Notes under the pieces: model-generated
Told to the model about the DNA's origin: nothing
Database searches by the model: none
Seen by the model: only the letters and a program-made list of their open reading frames with translations
Shown: in pieces, positions 28,601-43,600 of the stretch
How positions within the stretch are numbered: position 1 is the stretch's first letter
Layout: every line of letters starts with the position of its first letter
Program-made: the position numbers and the translations under genes
Source of the DNA: Antedon mediterranea
Lineage: Eukaryota; Echinodermata; Crinoidea; Comatulida; Antedonidae
Length of the DNA: 60,000 nt
Reading direction: 5' to 3'
Assembly: GCF_964355755.1 (NCBI RefSeq)
Contig: NC_092676.1
Coordinates: 15,360,288-15,420,287 of the forward strand

Positions 28601-31600
28601 TAATGAATAGTGTATTTAATTGAATGACCTGCTGAATAGTATACAGTATCACTGAACGGCCTGATGAATAATGTATTTCATTGAATGACCTGCTGAATAG
28701 TATACAGTATAACTGAACGGCCTGATGAATAGTGTATTTAATTGAATGACCTGCTGAATAGTATACAGTATCACTGAACGGCCTACTGAATAATGTATTT
28801 CATTGAATGACCTGCTGAATAGTATACAGTATAACTGAACTGAAATTTAAATTATGAAATTGAAAACAAATGAAATTATGGTTCCACCTTTAGGAAAGTT
28901 GCATGTTCTCATTTTTTAGTTTTTATTTTTTATTTTAGGAGATAATTTCTGATAAATGCAAGAGTGATTCTTCAAGACCAACATTAACCAGTAATGAATT
29001 TGTAGAGCTTTTTAAAGAAACAACAACAAGACCTGAGATTTATTTTCTCTTAGTTCGGTGAGTATAATTATATTCACCTTCCTATCTTACTATAATTCAC
29101 CAAATCTCTGTCTGTCTGTCATTTTGATTTCAGAATTGTTGTTTAAATTGTATTTTTATGGGATGTAGTAATTTTCAAATATATATTTTATAAAAATTTT
29201 CAGGTATGCCAGCAATGATTATATGACTGCAGATGATTTATTGTTGTTTTTAGAAACAGAACAAGGGGTAGGTATTTAAATATTCAAATATTGTAACACA
29301 CCTAATTGTATTCTTGACATTTGATTGGTTAATTACGCATCACATGTAATTTGGAATTAGCCCTACCTAACAAGAAGTTGATATCTAACGTACTCTAAAT
29401 GTACAATTAGATTTCTGTAAACATTTGAGAATGTTTGCCATGCGATGTTGTTGACAGATCGCGTTTGGAAATCAAGTTGTTGTGCATGCCATTTTGTTGT
29501 TCTACTGTACGTCCAGGGATGGGATTCCTCCGCGGATCCATGGATTTCTGCGTTTTTAAAGATTAATTTGATATTTCGATATTATTATATAGACTCGGTC
29601 AATTACGATCGATTTTCGCGTGTAGATTTTTAAATATAAATGAGATTTTTTCTTATTGCAAACTATTGCCTTTGTTTAGTGGCACTATTTACTGTAATTA
29701 ACACGTCAGTTCTTTTGTTTTTCGTAGGTATTTTTTCAGTAACCGCGAACTGTTAAAATTGTGTGTAATGAAACCGACTGCGGGGTTAATATCTTCACAA
29801 ATGTTTTCATTCATCTCTCTCTCGATCTTACAAAAATTTGTTAATAAAATCTACATTTATAGAGTTAAATGTTTCGTTTGTAATTTATTAAAAAATGAAC
29901 TATGGCCCAGATGCCACCTTGGTTGGCGATTGACGAATCGGGCCCATTCTAAAAATAAAGGGAAGCACTGCCTCTTTAATGGTCTAGCTTCCCGGCCTAG
30001 CGTTACTCAATGATTTATGATGGATAAATTGAATAAATGTAGATGTATTATTAAACAAATGAATGTATTGGTTGAATGGAGAGAATATTTCATTTGATGA
30101 AAAATTGACTGCTTATTTTTCACTCTATTATCATACTCATAAACATTCATTTTTTGTATTTCAACCCATTTAAACAAATTCCAATTGATGTTTGTCCGCA
30201 TACTCATTGTGGGCTATAGAGAATAATAGTTCCCATCAATAACAATTTTTTGTTCATTGCATTCCTGGTTACTATACATTCCAGGCACAAATAACAGTAT
30301 CATAGAAAGCAACCAATCAACTTGTGAGTTTCTTACGTAGATTAATTTCTTTCAATTGCTAATATTAAGTTTAATTTCTTTTTGATGAGCTTGTTATTTG
30401 ACGTAATCAAAGGTTGAATTAAGTTTCTTATTCAAGCTTTTTCCTATGCAACACAAATCATTGAAAGTGGAGATGTTTCTATATTATGCTGCTGTTTATG
30501 GTGTTATCACCTAAGTTACCGTCTCCATAGTTGTCTTTTTTTGTATAAATTATTGTATATCAACTGTACTTCAAATAACTAAATCATCAAAAATAATATT
30601 AAACTGAAACGGCTGATTGTTATGTTTATACATCTTCTTAGTAGGTGACGCAAACCGTCTACTTGACGTCGGCTTACATAGGATTTAGACACATTTACAC
30701 ACTCAACATATCATTTAAAATCTACTAAACTTACAACAAATAAAGTATAAAATCTTAAACATATATTCAAAAGATAAATATAAAGTCAATGGATTAGGTC
30801 AACTTTTAAATTTGTTTTTAGTTTCTAATTATCATTTTCATATTAAATATTTAAATCATTTGTAGCATTCACATTCTTTTTACCAAAAGGTAAATTCTGT
30901 TTCCTATTTCAAATTTATATTATTTATGTTTATAATACATATTTTATTATGTTAGTGTTTGACGTTGTAACCTTTTAATTATGCACAATGTTATTGACAA
31001 GTTGGACATATAATTAAAGATTATCCTCCTAAAAAACTATTTAAAAAAAATTGTTTTGTTGAATTTACCATAGTAATTCAATTTGACCAAAAGTTGGATT
31101 AAAAAACAAAATTATTTACACGAAGACCTATTAAAAGTCTTTTTTTTTTAAATTTAAATATTAATCTTCATTTTTAATGTTTTTTGGGAGACAAACATCT
31201 TTAATTACAACTGAACATATTCAGATATTTTGGTCAGCTCTTACATTATTTGTTCTTCAGCTCAATTTCTAATACATATTTAAAAATAAATACAGTAAAA
31301 CCAATTTTTTAGGAGACACCACATTTAAAGTTGGTTAGGATGCAACACAAGGATATAATCCAATGTGATGGATTATTTACTTGTCATATTGGCCAACTGC
31401 TTTCATTGTGTCTACGTCCTTGTGTTGCGTCTATAGTGGGAACCACGTTTTAGGGATGTTTTAACAGTACAGCTAACTCCTATAGCAGTCCCATCCCAAA
31501 GATGCCACATTAATACCCTAGTATTTGTTGATAATATAAGTATCTACATTTATATACTGTTCATTTAACCTTACAATAAATATGTAATTGTAATATTTGA

Positions 31601-34600
31601 ATATAATTAATACATACATCACATTTATAGCATTTATTTGAAACAGGTGAACCAGATTTAAATTCCAAGAATATCACAACCTAAATATTTCCATTTTATT
31701 CTTTACATAAAATATTTTTCTTTACATAATTAATCAAGTACAGTGAACCGGGAAAAAGGCTACATGGTAACAATGTAATAAACAATTTGATTGGAAATAC
31801 AGTAATTGTATACAATCATTTTGCAAATAAGACAAAAACAGTGCCTGTATAAAAAGCTGTAATTTAAACCATCCAGCAATATTAAAATAGGTGTGTACAA
31901 AATAAGTAAAGAAATTGGAAACCACTCAATGTAATTGCCAATCCAGTTTTGAAAATGAAATTAGGGATCTTTTACATGTGATTTTATAGTATACAAATAA
32001 TGAATGTTTTTTTAGTTGGATGGTGAAAATATTTTAGGAGTTGAAAAATTGGCTCTATTTTCATCGAATGAAATATTCATTCAACAAATACAAAACATTC
32101 ATTATTTGCAACAAATTCTAGACCGAGAAGCTAGATTAAAAAAATATGCAGTGCTCCAACTTTATTCGCAGTGTAAAACAGCATGCACAACAAGATGATT
32201 TCCGAACACGATCAGTCAATGTCGCTTGGAAAAATTCTCAAAATGTTTTTACAGAAAGCTCAACATGTATTATCACCATTAAATATTCCTTTTCTAGAGA
32301 TAGGGCTAATTCAATTGACATGTGATGCGTAATTAACCAAATGTATGTAAGGCTGGCAAATTTCGGTAAATTGCACATAAAAAGTTTTTACAAACCTCAG
32401 AACTAATTTTTAGTGCATAATGAAATTCTGTTTTAGATAATTAATTTAGAACATTTAGGTTAAACTATTTGCCCCTAATAGGGCATTTCTAAATATGGTA
32501 CACACTGTCTATGGATCTCTGGTTGAATGCTGAAACATATCCACATTGTACTACAAAGATGCTTCATAGCTCTCTGTCTGCAATTTAATTATTCTTTAGT
32601 GTGTGCTATCCATAATGCTCTACTCCTTTGCCTGACTGTCCTATTTTCAACAATCAACTCATGAAATATTCTCCTCAACTCATATATATATAGTCATTAT
32701 TTTTATACTTATATCATACGATATGTGGCATATGCAAGGGAAATCAGACATAATTCGGAATTGTCAAAATTTTGATTTTCACAAATACTGAAACTAAATA
32801 TTCCAAGATTTAAAATGGTGAAGAATATTTTGATACCATGTCTACTTCCAAAGATATCTGAGTCTAAAGTTTTGGCTGTTGCAATCAGTGTTTTGAGGAA
32901 AATGCTTTTAAAATTAAGTAACCGGAAATGACAAATACAAAACAATAAACAGGGCCTTTAAGTTTACGCCTTAACAAAGGGTATTCTAATTGATTTATTT
33001 CAATGAAACTTCGCACCTTTGTTAATTAATTATTGTTCTAATATTATGCAATATTTTCATTAAAAACAACCCACTAGAACATGATTTTATAAAAATCATA
33101 CATAATTTACACATTTACATAATTTTTTAACCAACATACCTCACAAAATGTTACAATTTTTGCATTTATTGGTATCAAATTAGAAAAACACCAAGGTAAT
33201 TTGTAAATAAATATTGTTTCAGCTATCATTTTCTGTAAAAATAAAAAAATGAAATTTTTCAGCCTTTTATTGTCTCTACAAATCTACACATGCGACTTAT
33301 GTCTGATTTCGCTTGCATGTGCCGCATATAACTACTGTAATTCAGGAGAACTTTAAATTCTCAGAAAAGTACCTAATATTCAATTAATGCACAGGTAATT
33401 ATAGTAATCAAATAATAATAAATAACGATTGAAATATTTGATTTGATCATTTGTGCTCATTATTTATCCTATAAATTTAATATGCTTACAAATTGCTAAA
33501 TGAGTTTTTTTTCCAATTGAATAGATGACAGGCTTATCAAGAGAAGCATGTTTAGCTTTAATCCAGGAATATGAGCTGACAGATGAAGGCAAACAAAATG
33601 GATATCTTGGAATTGACGGTAAGATTGATCTTGATTCTCAAGCTTTTATATTCATCCATTTGATATCCAAATAGTTTATCGGTCGATGTTATTGATAATA
33701 TTTGTTGATCAGGCTTTATAATTCGTTTGTTCTTAATCTTTATGTAATGTGCGGGAACTTTGTGTTTTCTAATTTATTGAATTTAATTTAAATTTGTGGA
33801 AAGTCTATTCTGGTATGGTAATTGATAAATGTCAGATTAAATCAAGATATGCTTTTATTTATTTTTCTATTTATTTCGTCTCAGGATTTTCTTTTTATAA
33901 AGCATGCTTCAGATAATTATTAAAACAGTTATAAAACCATGCCTGCGACGAATATAATTTCTGTTTGTGACTGGGGAAAAACAGCAGTTACTTAACAAAA
34001 TCTTTTTTCTTTGAATCATAACACCGACGGGCCAATTCTTAGAAAATTACTTCATAGTTTGGCATGTTTGGTAATGGCCAGTAGGGCTGTCATACTCGTC
34101 AGGTGACTGTATGTGTCTTTACACCTGAGTATGACAGCCCTTCTGGCCATTACCAAACACATTATTAGTAGTGAATACTGCTCTATGTTGATACAGTATA
34201 TATAGAACAGGAAAAAACAAGTCACTAAACTACAATATTTTGCAATTTAATTTAAAAGACTGCATAAATAAACCGTTCCAAGAATTGTTTTTTCAATTTG
34301 GTTGCATATAAATTTTCATATCTTAATGTGTATTATTATGCAAGCATACATTGTTTGTGTGTTCATTTGTTCATCTTCATCTATTTTTACAGTTTTTATA
34401 AAACATGCATTTCAAATGTACATGTTCTTTTAAAGTAGATTTATATTATTAATAATATATAGTTTTTCTTTTAATTCAATTGTTTAAGATAGAATTCTAC
34501 TGCATAATAAATCATACAAATTGTACACATTCTCTTTAAAATATTCTACATAATAGAATAATCTTCAAATTTTAAATTTATCTATGGTAATATTTCTTTA

Positions 34601-37600
34601 ATTGATTAAAGCGAATTCTATGCATACACATTTTGATAAATGTATACATATTGAGTTGGGCCATATAGGTATTACATAATACACTACAGTTTTCTTTTTA
34701 AATGAATCCTAAATAAACATTCCATATGATTATGTAGAGATCTTTTTAATGCTTTTTCATAACTTACTTCAACCATTTGTTATTTAATTCAATAATATTT
34801 AATGCCATTATAGATTTTTATTCAGACACATAGAACGATGATATCATGTGTGTTATGACTTTATGAAATAGAAAGCGTGTCTTTAATTAATTATAAATTT
34901 TATTTGTTTTTAAATGTTCATTTCCTGTGTTTACTATATTGTGTTGAATAATTGTAAAGCATTGATTGATTTATATTTATTTAGGAATGTTATTGTGAAG
35001 TTTACAAAATAGTTTTAATAGTTGATAGAGGATTTTAATAGCTGATCGATGTATATATTTTATCATCTTAGGTTTTACAAGATATTTGATTTCAGAGCAA
35101 TGTGAATTGATGGACCAGCATCATAAGAGTGTATGCCAGGACATGACCCAACCAATGTCGCACTATTTCATCGCTGCTTCACATAACACGTACGTGTCAT
35201 CTGAAAGGCAGGTAGTGGAAGATATCACGCTTCCCTCCCTCTCCTTGCTGCTAACCCCTCCTGCTAGTTTCTTGTTGCTTTTGTACCATTCTATATAACA
35301 ACTATTACTACAAATGTTCATTTTTATATTATTTTTTTCCCTTTATTGTTGTTTCTTAATGTTGCCACATCTCCTTCTTCTTTTTATCAATGATGAGGTA
35401 GAGGGCAGAGCAGACCTGAATTTTCTGGTTCACCTCTGATCACTGAAATGAAAACTGTTATATCAACCTCTTAACATACACCTTTATTCATAATACAATT
35501 GTTTTCTACTTTAATATCAGATGTGTCATGTGTTTAATTTTAATTTTTTTCATGCTTGATTTACTTTCTCGCATATATTATGTTAAACATATTTTCTTTT
35601 TAAACCATGGCAACCGGTTTTTATTATGATTACATTAATGTCTTCATCTTGTAATTTCATGTCTCATGCATGTACTGTTTCACTAGATTCTGTTGAATTT
35701 TTGTAGATTAAAAGCAATTATATCCTGTATTGTAATAAATCATATTCATATTACTTTACCATTTGAAACTTAAATAATAATTTTCTTTGAAATGTTTAGT
35801 TACCTCACAGAAGACCAGTTAAAAGGCCCTTCCAGTATTGGTGCATATGTTAGAGTGTTAAGGAAAGGATGTAGATGGATTGAATGTAAGTATACACAAA
35901 TGTTGTCATGAAATCACACAGAAATCACAAACATTTCATAGTTTTTCATAGAATTTAATTAAAGAAAAAATAGTTTCTACATTTCCATTCCATTAAAATA
36001 GAAGACAAAAAAAATCAATTTGAGATGAAATAACATATGATAAAATCAATTCACTGTTTTGAATTTGAAACAGCAGAAAAAAAGAGAAGGATGAAAATAT
36101 TTATGGTAGAACTGTGAATGATTACTTAATTTGATGTTTTTGTTTGGCTTTTTCTATTTTTAGTGGATTGTTGGGATGGGGCAAATGGAGAACCCATCAT
36201 TTACCATGGACATACTCTAACATCTAAGATCTCGTTCAAGTCTGTCATAGAAACAATTAACCAGCACGCATTTGAAACTTCAGAGTAAGTCATATTTTAA
36301 AACTAATAATTACGCTTGTGGTGAATATATCAAGAGAACAAAAATTGTGCTGTACTTTTTAACATTGTTTTTCAGTACTAGCAAATATTATAACACCTAA
36401 ATAGATTCCTGTCATTTGATTGGACAATTGTGAATCACATGATAAAAACGAGGTGCCCTGTCAATTGCTCCACAAAACAGGTTAAATGCCGATTTTTACT
36501 GGTTGAAGCCCGGGACAGCAAGAGCGTGGTGAATTACTATTTCTCCTTGAAATTATTTATACCATTCATTATTTGTATACTATTTTCATTGTATCTTGTG
36601 CATTGTTTCATTTACACAAGTGCTAATGAACACATCTAAATCATTGCAGAAGTCTGTTTTTTTTCTCACATTTTTTATTTGGAAAAAAGTGCTATTACCA
36701 GTTCTATTAAATCTAACTTTTTTTAGATATCCCTTGTTGTTGTCAATTGAAAACCATTGCAGTGTTGAACAACAGAAAGTTATGGTTCAACATATGAAGA
36801 ATATTTTACAAGGTAAATAATTGCAGTAATAGTCCATAAATATATTATTATTACCAAATAAGCTTGCTTTTTCAATTGGCTTTTAATAATTATATAATTC
36901 AAAGTAATGTTATGTTTGGCTGTTTAATCTATTACAAATGATCTTTGATGTGGTCAATGAATTTTTGTATAGATTTGTCGAATTTTACAATTACAGAATT
37001 CATTCAGTCGTCTTCAGTATATGTTGAGACTAGATGAACATTCAAATTTAAATAGGCCTAATAATTAGAATGTAATTTCACAGATAGGCCTAATAATTAA
37101 TGTTGTTCGATTTGTATAGTGCTTTTATACAATCAAAAAATTGTCCCAAATTAGAATGTAATTTCACAGACAGTAACGGTAAGCGGAAAACGAAAATATC
37201 AGACAGGAGGTATCTACTCAGGGCAGATTGTATGTGGGACAAGCTACAAAGTTTCCGCTTACCGTTACTGCTGGTAAATTTACCTTAATAGTTGAGAGGT
37301 TTTTGAAATACACACAAAACTTGTTTATGTTGTGTCTTTTATTTTCTGCATATTTTGTTTCGTCACAAAGACAGCAGGCAATGAACTCTTTATTAAAAGA
37401 AAACATTAAAAAAATGCCCTGAGAGTGAGTAAAGCTTATAAGTATTGTACACACTACTAATAACCGATTCCCACGTAAATCATACAAAAGGTATTACAAA
37501 TACAAACATATTTAAATCTTTCTGTGTAAATGTAGCACAGCAGAATATATGCTTATGCGCATATCTTGCACTGATGAAGGGCTAGTGTTGCCCAAAAGCT

Positions 37601-40600
37601 CTGCTAACTTTTCTGGCTGTTTTACTTTATTGTTTTGATTATAGCTTTTAGCTTTTTTTTGTATCTCCATTGAGATCCAGCCACTGATACCCACAGCATT
37701 GTCATTTTATATCTTTATATATTTTTACATACCGATTTCATTGTGACAAACTAACTTATTAAAGCATTGTAACTCGGATAAATAAATCGTTTTACATTGT
37801 GTAATGTTTGTGTGTGAATCGGGTGTTCGGCATGTTAGATGGTTCAAGGATTTCTTATTTATTAACACTGATCATCTTTTTTTCAGATAAATTGTATACA
37901 AAAACTGCAGATGAAGATTCATTGTATTTGATGTCACCTGAACAACTCAAGGGCAAAATAATAATCAAGGTAATTTAATCAACTACATCATGATTGTGAA
38001 TTAACAAAATTGACAATCAATGACTTTACGTTTTATAGCATCACTTTCTACCTTGTCATATTTTGATCAATATTATGTAGATTTTTAGATTACCAATGCA
38101 TCAATATGTCATTTTGTTCTTTTGTTTTAAAAGGTTTTAATGTATTACCTTTACCAATATTAGTATTGTATCGATCTGATATTATTGATAGCTAGTTGCA
38201 TAATCCTATAAAAATATGCTTTTATAACACGCTAAATTATATCCTTGCCATTTAATTGGTTGATTTTTGGTCATTTTGTTTCATTTTAGTCAGTGGTTCC
38301 ATTGAATGGCCTCTGTAAAAATAGTTCATTGTTCATTGCATACTTCAATTTTGTTAACCATAACCCATTGACTACTTTTTTTAATGATTAATTCATAATT
38401 TGATTTGAATGACTTTTTCAAGGGTAAGAAAGTAAGCCCAACAGGAACGCAAGATGAAGGGGAAGTTACTGATGAAGACGAGGGTGCTGACAGTGGAAGG
38501 AAGCATATAAAAAAGGTCAGTACTTTATTTACTGAAAGTTCATACTTTTTAAACATTCATATTAACTTTACAACTTGACAACATTGTGTAAGATAAGATA
38601 AGATAAATTTATTGAACAAACGCTTTTGTATCAGCGGCACATCTTGTTCATTTACAAGGCAATGTAAAAACAAAAAGAAAAGTATCAAAAATCTTACAAC
38701 TTGCTGTCATATCCATAAACAATCATTATTACGAAAATTTCACTCACTCACTCTCTCCCCCACTCATTCTGGTGTCTTCCAACAGATGCATGCATGTCAT
38801 CCAGAGCTTCTTATTTTCTTGGTTACTTTGCAGGTTTCACACCTGCAAAGCTACTCGAAAAAGTTTCACCTTGATATTCTTTCCCAGGTTTGATTTCCAG
38901 TTGTTACCAAGTTTGTTATTCTTTCCCTGCTAGTGTTTTTAAAAACCCCTTTGAATTTCATTACACTATTTTTTATCTTATGAGAACAGGTAATTATAAC
39001 GCTAAGCACTTGGTCGTCTACTTCTTACAAATTCTCATTCTTGGTTTTAATCTTCATCTCATGTGGCAGGTTGTTTGACATGAACTGAGTTTTCTTAGCA
39101 AACTACAGCATTCTCAACCATTTCCAGTAATTCTTGTGCTTTTGTGGCTTGAGTATCAGTCGCAAAGTCGGTTATTATTATTGAACCAATTCTCCTACCA
39201 CACCTGGGCTTTATCAAGTAATTTAGTAAGATTATATATAAAATGTAATGTCTCCAAATTGTCAACAGAATTTGATGATACTGTTAGCTGGCATTAACAG
39301 CCTTCAATACTGCGCTATAGTTATAATTGTATTCAGTGATGATCTTTCAGAAATGTTAAAAGGTAAAAGTATAATTATAATTCAGAATGTTGCTTTCCAT
39401 TTTAGTTAAAATTAATGAGTTTCTTTTAGAAAGTAGCAGACATAATATGGCGTTTCTTTTTGCAACAGACTTTTGTATTATATTAGTTTATGTGAATCAA
39501 TTTGAGTTGTAAATTTGCTGAAAAGCCATTACTAATGAGGACATTGAAGTAACAATGTTTGTATTTCAGGATAATCAATAACACTTAGTTCAGCCTGCCT
39601 GCTGGCAATCCATCATTTATTTATGTCATCAAGTTTCCTTCTATGGACATTTCATAACCTTTAACCTTAGAAATTATTGTGAATACAAAAAAAAACACCT
39701 GGAGAACTTGAAATTAATGAGTTTTGTGTTATGTGTCAGTAACTTTTAAGCATATACTTGTCCGTTAAAATACAACAATAATTCAATATATATTCCTTTA
39801 CTTTTACCATTTTAATGGTTTGTGCAAATGTACAGCCATAATATAAAAATTATTATAAATCATATTTTATAATCAAAAAATCAAACATTATTGATAACCT
39901 TTTAAAATCTTAACTTTAATTGGCTAATTATTGGATAATTCTTCTCACAAACTTGACCATGATTTACATTGTCAGATTGCTTAGATAATGTTCACATTTT
40001 AGTAAATTGATGGAGAATCCATCATTTTAAAACCAGGGCATAAATAATTGAATAATGAAGTGCTGAATTTAATTTCTTGTAATTTTCTCCCCTGGATTCC
40101 AGATTTAAATATTATAAACCATACAATATACAAAATACACAAACAAAATACACAAACATGATTTAGAGGAAAATCTGTTGTATATAATAAGTAAGGGAGA
40201 TTGATTGAAATAACATAGGACAACTACATTTTTCTATTCTCACTGAATACTGTAATTTTTGTAACATTTTAAAATGTATATTTTAATTAGGATGGACATA
40301 AGAAACAATTGCTTATTAAAGAGTTATCAGATTTAGTTTGTTTATGCAAATCTGTTCGATTTCAAGACTTTCAAGAATCACTAAAGAACCGTAAGTCATT
40401 AATTGTAATATCTCATTTTATTTTTGTTGTTAATATTTGATATTCAAAGTGTTTCTATATCAGTATTCCATTAAAGCTTGGTTCCCACTAGAACGTAACG
40501 TAAGGACGTAAACGCAACGCAAACGTTTTAACCAATGACAAGCACAGTTATAGACAATTAGCAATCACAAGCGAATAAGCCATCGCTTGTCATTGGTCAA

Positions 40601-43600
40601 TTCACTTGCGTTGCGTTACGTCCTTGCGTTGCGTCGCTAGTGGGAACCACGCTTAACTGAATGCGATGTTATAATAGCGTACTTGATACTTCTATCACTG
40701 GAAACCATAGTAATGAGCCTGTTACTTTTTTCCACAAAAGGGGAAAAACCATAGTTCGAAGTCTATTTACCATCACTTTCACTGCTGATTTCTAGTTTGA
40801 AATGAGCAATTCAGTGAGAATGGTGGTTTGTTTGGACCCTTGACATCCCATCCCCCTGAATCCAGGCTTGAAAGTTATTAAAATAACAAATCTTATCTTG
40901 ATGATATATTTATTTTTTTTGGCAGAGAAGTACTATGAAATATGTTCATTGACAGAAGGTGTAGCAGGAAAATTTGCTAACATGTGCGCAGAGGATTTTG
41001 TAAATCACAATAAACGTTTTTTGACTCGTATCTATCCAAATGCACATCGTATAGATTCAAGTAACTTCAATCCACAGGATATGTGGAACTGTGGCTGTCA
41101 AGTCGGTAAGTAAACTCTAAACATTTGTGTGAGAAAGCTTGTTCCATCAAGTATGTGTCTAAAGAACGTTCACTGCCTCATATTGGATGTCATACTATTA
41201 GTCTAGTGAGCATGTCTTGTGTAAATAGATGGTGGTGGACGTACACAGAATGTGCACAACAAACACTATCTTCAAGATGGATACACTATAAAGGCCCATT
41301 TACACTAGGACGATAACTATCGACGATAAAAAGATAAATATGCATTTTTCATACCTAAAACAAAAGAATTTAAAAAAGTTTTCTTCCTAAAACTATAGGA
41401 TTATCATTTATGCTGCTTTTGATGAAAATAATATTTCAACACGTCCAATCAAATAACGTCATAATTAGTAAGAGCAGTAATATCGTGACAATACAACAAT
41501 TTTATTGTTTTTATTGATCATGACATCATTTGATTGGATTTTTGAAAATATTATTTTATCAAATACAACATAAACTATTATCCTGTAGTTCTAGAACGAA
41601 AACTGTTGTAATTTCTTTTGTTTTATGCAAGAAAAATGTATGTTTCTATTGTCGTCAATCGTTATTGCCCTAGTGTAAATGGGCCTTAAGTCTGATTTTA
41701 AGTTTAAATAGGGGTGTGGGCGGCAAGGGGAAGCAGCCTTTACCTAATGACCTATATTTTGCTGCTGACTATGTTTTGTGTTATGTAAGTCACTCATTTG
41801 ATGAGGATCACACACTTAGTAAATGTTTGACATGTCATCATGTATACATCAATCAAGATTGTAATTACTATTATCATCAACATCTTTATGTTACTATTGT
41901 ATAATAAAATCATTCCCTTCATTGAAATATTGTTGCTCAAAAGCATTAGACTAGAGTTATTTGCCTTTTTATATAATGATTTTAGTTTGTTTTCATGGAA
42001 AAATTTAAATATCAGATGGGATGAAAAATTAGCAAAAAATTGCCTGAAAATATAACTGCATCTTTAAATTTCCTACATTGTATTTTTCCACTTTAAATGT
42101 ACAAATTCAATCTCAAAATGAAATAACCCTCTGTAAAGAGAGAAATTCTTTTCATGTTAATATCTTTAATAATTTGTCTTGTCGTTTTAAAAGTGCTCTT
42201 AATTATAACTACAGTACTTTTTGATTTTGTTTAACTTCTGTTCCATCTATTTTATGTAACTGAAAACAGTACACTATTCATGTTTGTTTTTCTAGTGGCA
42301 ATGAATTATCAAACGCCTGGTCTTATGATGGACCTCTATGAGGGAAAGTTCAGACAGAATGGACAATGTGGCTATGTTCTTAAGCCTTCCATTATGCGAG
42401 ATGGTAAGTGATACTAAAAATTAATCAGGCTTACTACAAAAATGTGGATAATTATGCTTTTTAAAGATCTTGCACCTACCTTAATTTTCACCTACCAAGA
42501 ATCGAACTTTAACCTAAGTTTGAGTTTTTTATTGACCCAAGCACAATGAGTTAACTCCCACAACCAAATATATATATATGATTGTACTATATTTAGATTT
42601 ACAATTTTAGGCCAAAAATAATAGAATAGATCTGATCTTATAGAAAATATACTGTATTGTTTTACTTCTTATCTATTTATCCATCATGGCCCATCATGTC
42701 TGGAGCAGGTTGAATGCTGAACTTAATACAAAGAGCATCTTCACAGGCACTACCTGAGGCTTACATCAAACAAACGGCTACTTCAGAGCTTAGTTGTGAT
42801 GCTTCTGAACGTTTTTAACAGTTACTCAAACAACCTTCTTACCATGCTGGTATTCACAATTATTTATTTTTGTTTACAGAAATTTCATACTTTTGTGCAA
42901 ATTCAAGAGATATAATTCCAGGTGTATCGCCCCAGATATTGCATATTAAGTTGATAAGTGGACGACAGTTTCCGAAACCTAAGAAAGCAACATCTAAGGG
43001 TGATGTAAGTTGACCTTTATTGAATTAATGTTACCTTTATTTTGTTATTAACATTTTTCTCCTCCATTTTAAATCCTTAAAATATTTATATATATATATA
43101 TTTATGAGGGGACCTACATATTTTAAATTATTTCAAAATGATATTGTTCTCTTAAATTTTACCAGAAACAAAACTTGGTAAATTCTTATTACAATACTGT
43201 ATTGTAAAGGCCAATTTGCACAGACAAGCGTAAAGTAAAAAAAAGTATAGTTCTGCTGTAAATCTGTATCCATCCTGAGTGGAAACCGCCTGAGTGGAAA
43301 CCGCCTGAGTGGAAACCGCCTGTGTGGAAACCGCCTGTGTAAATAATCATAAGGAAAACATAGATTGTATATTTCTATTACCGTTACCGCCCATGTGTGT
43401 AAATTGGTCTTATAACATGGTTGTTGCATGTACCGTACTGACGCGGATATAAGCCCATACTCGGGTATAAGCCCACCCCCGACTTTTGACTAATTTTCAT
43501 GAAAAATGAGGCACTCGGGTATAAGCCCACCCATTAATTCGAAGATCTACAGTGTGTGTCGTAATACATATTTTTGTATTTGGCGACGTCACACACCGAA

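Noticed and set aside
26353-28840. CRISPR-like repeat arrays
   Set aside because: Units are contiguous and nearly identical throughout, with no unique spacers, and the genome is eukaryotic.
32016-32198. 60-codon ORF as an extra PLC-L exon
   Set aside because: It lies in the right arm of the 3-kb inverted-repeat element, and adjacent PLC-L exons already join in frame without it.
35086-35298. X-domain exon read through to 35220 or beyond
   Set aside because: Only the donor at 35190 restores HNTYLTEDQ and keeps phase with the next exon.
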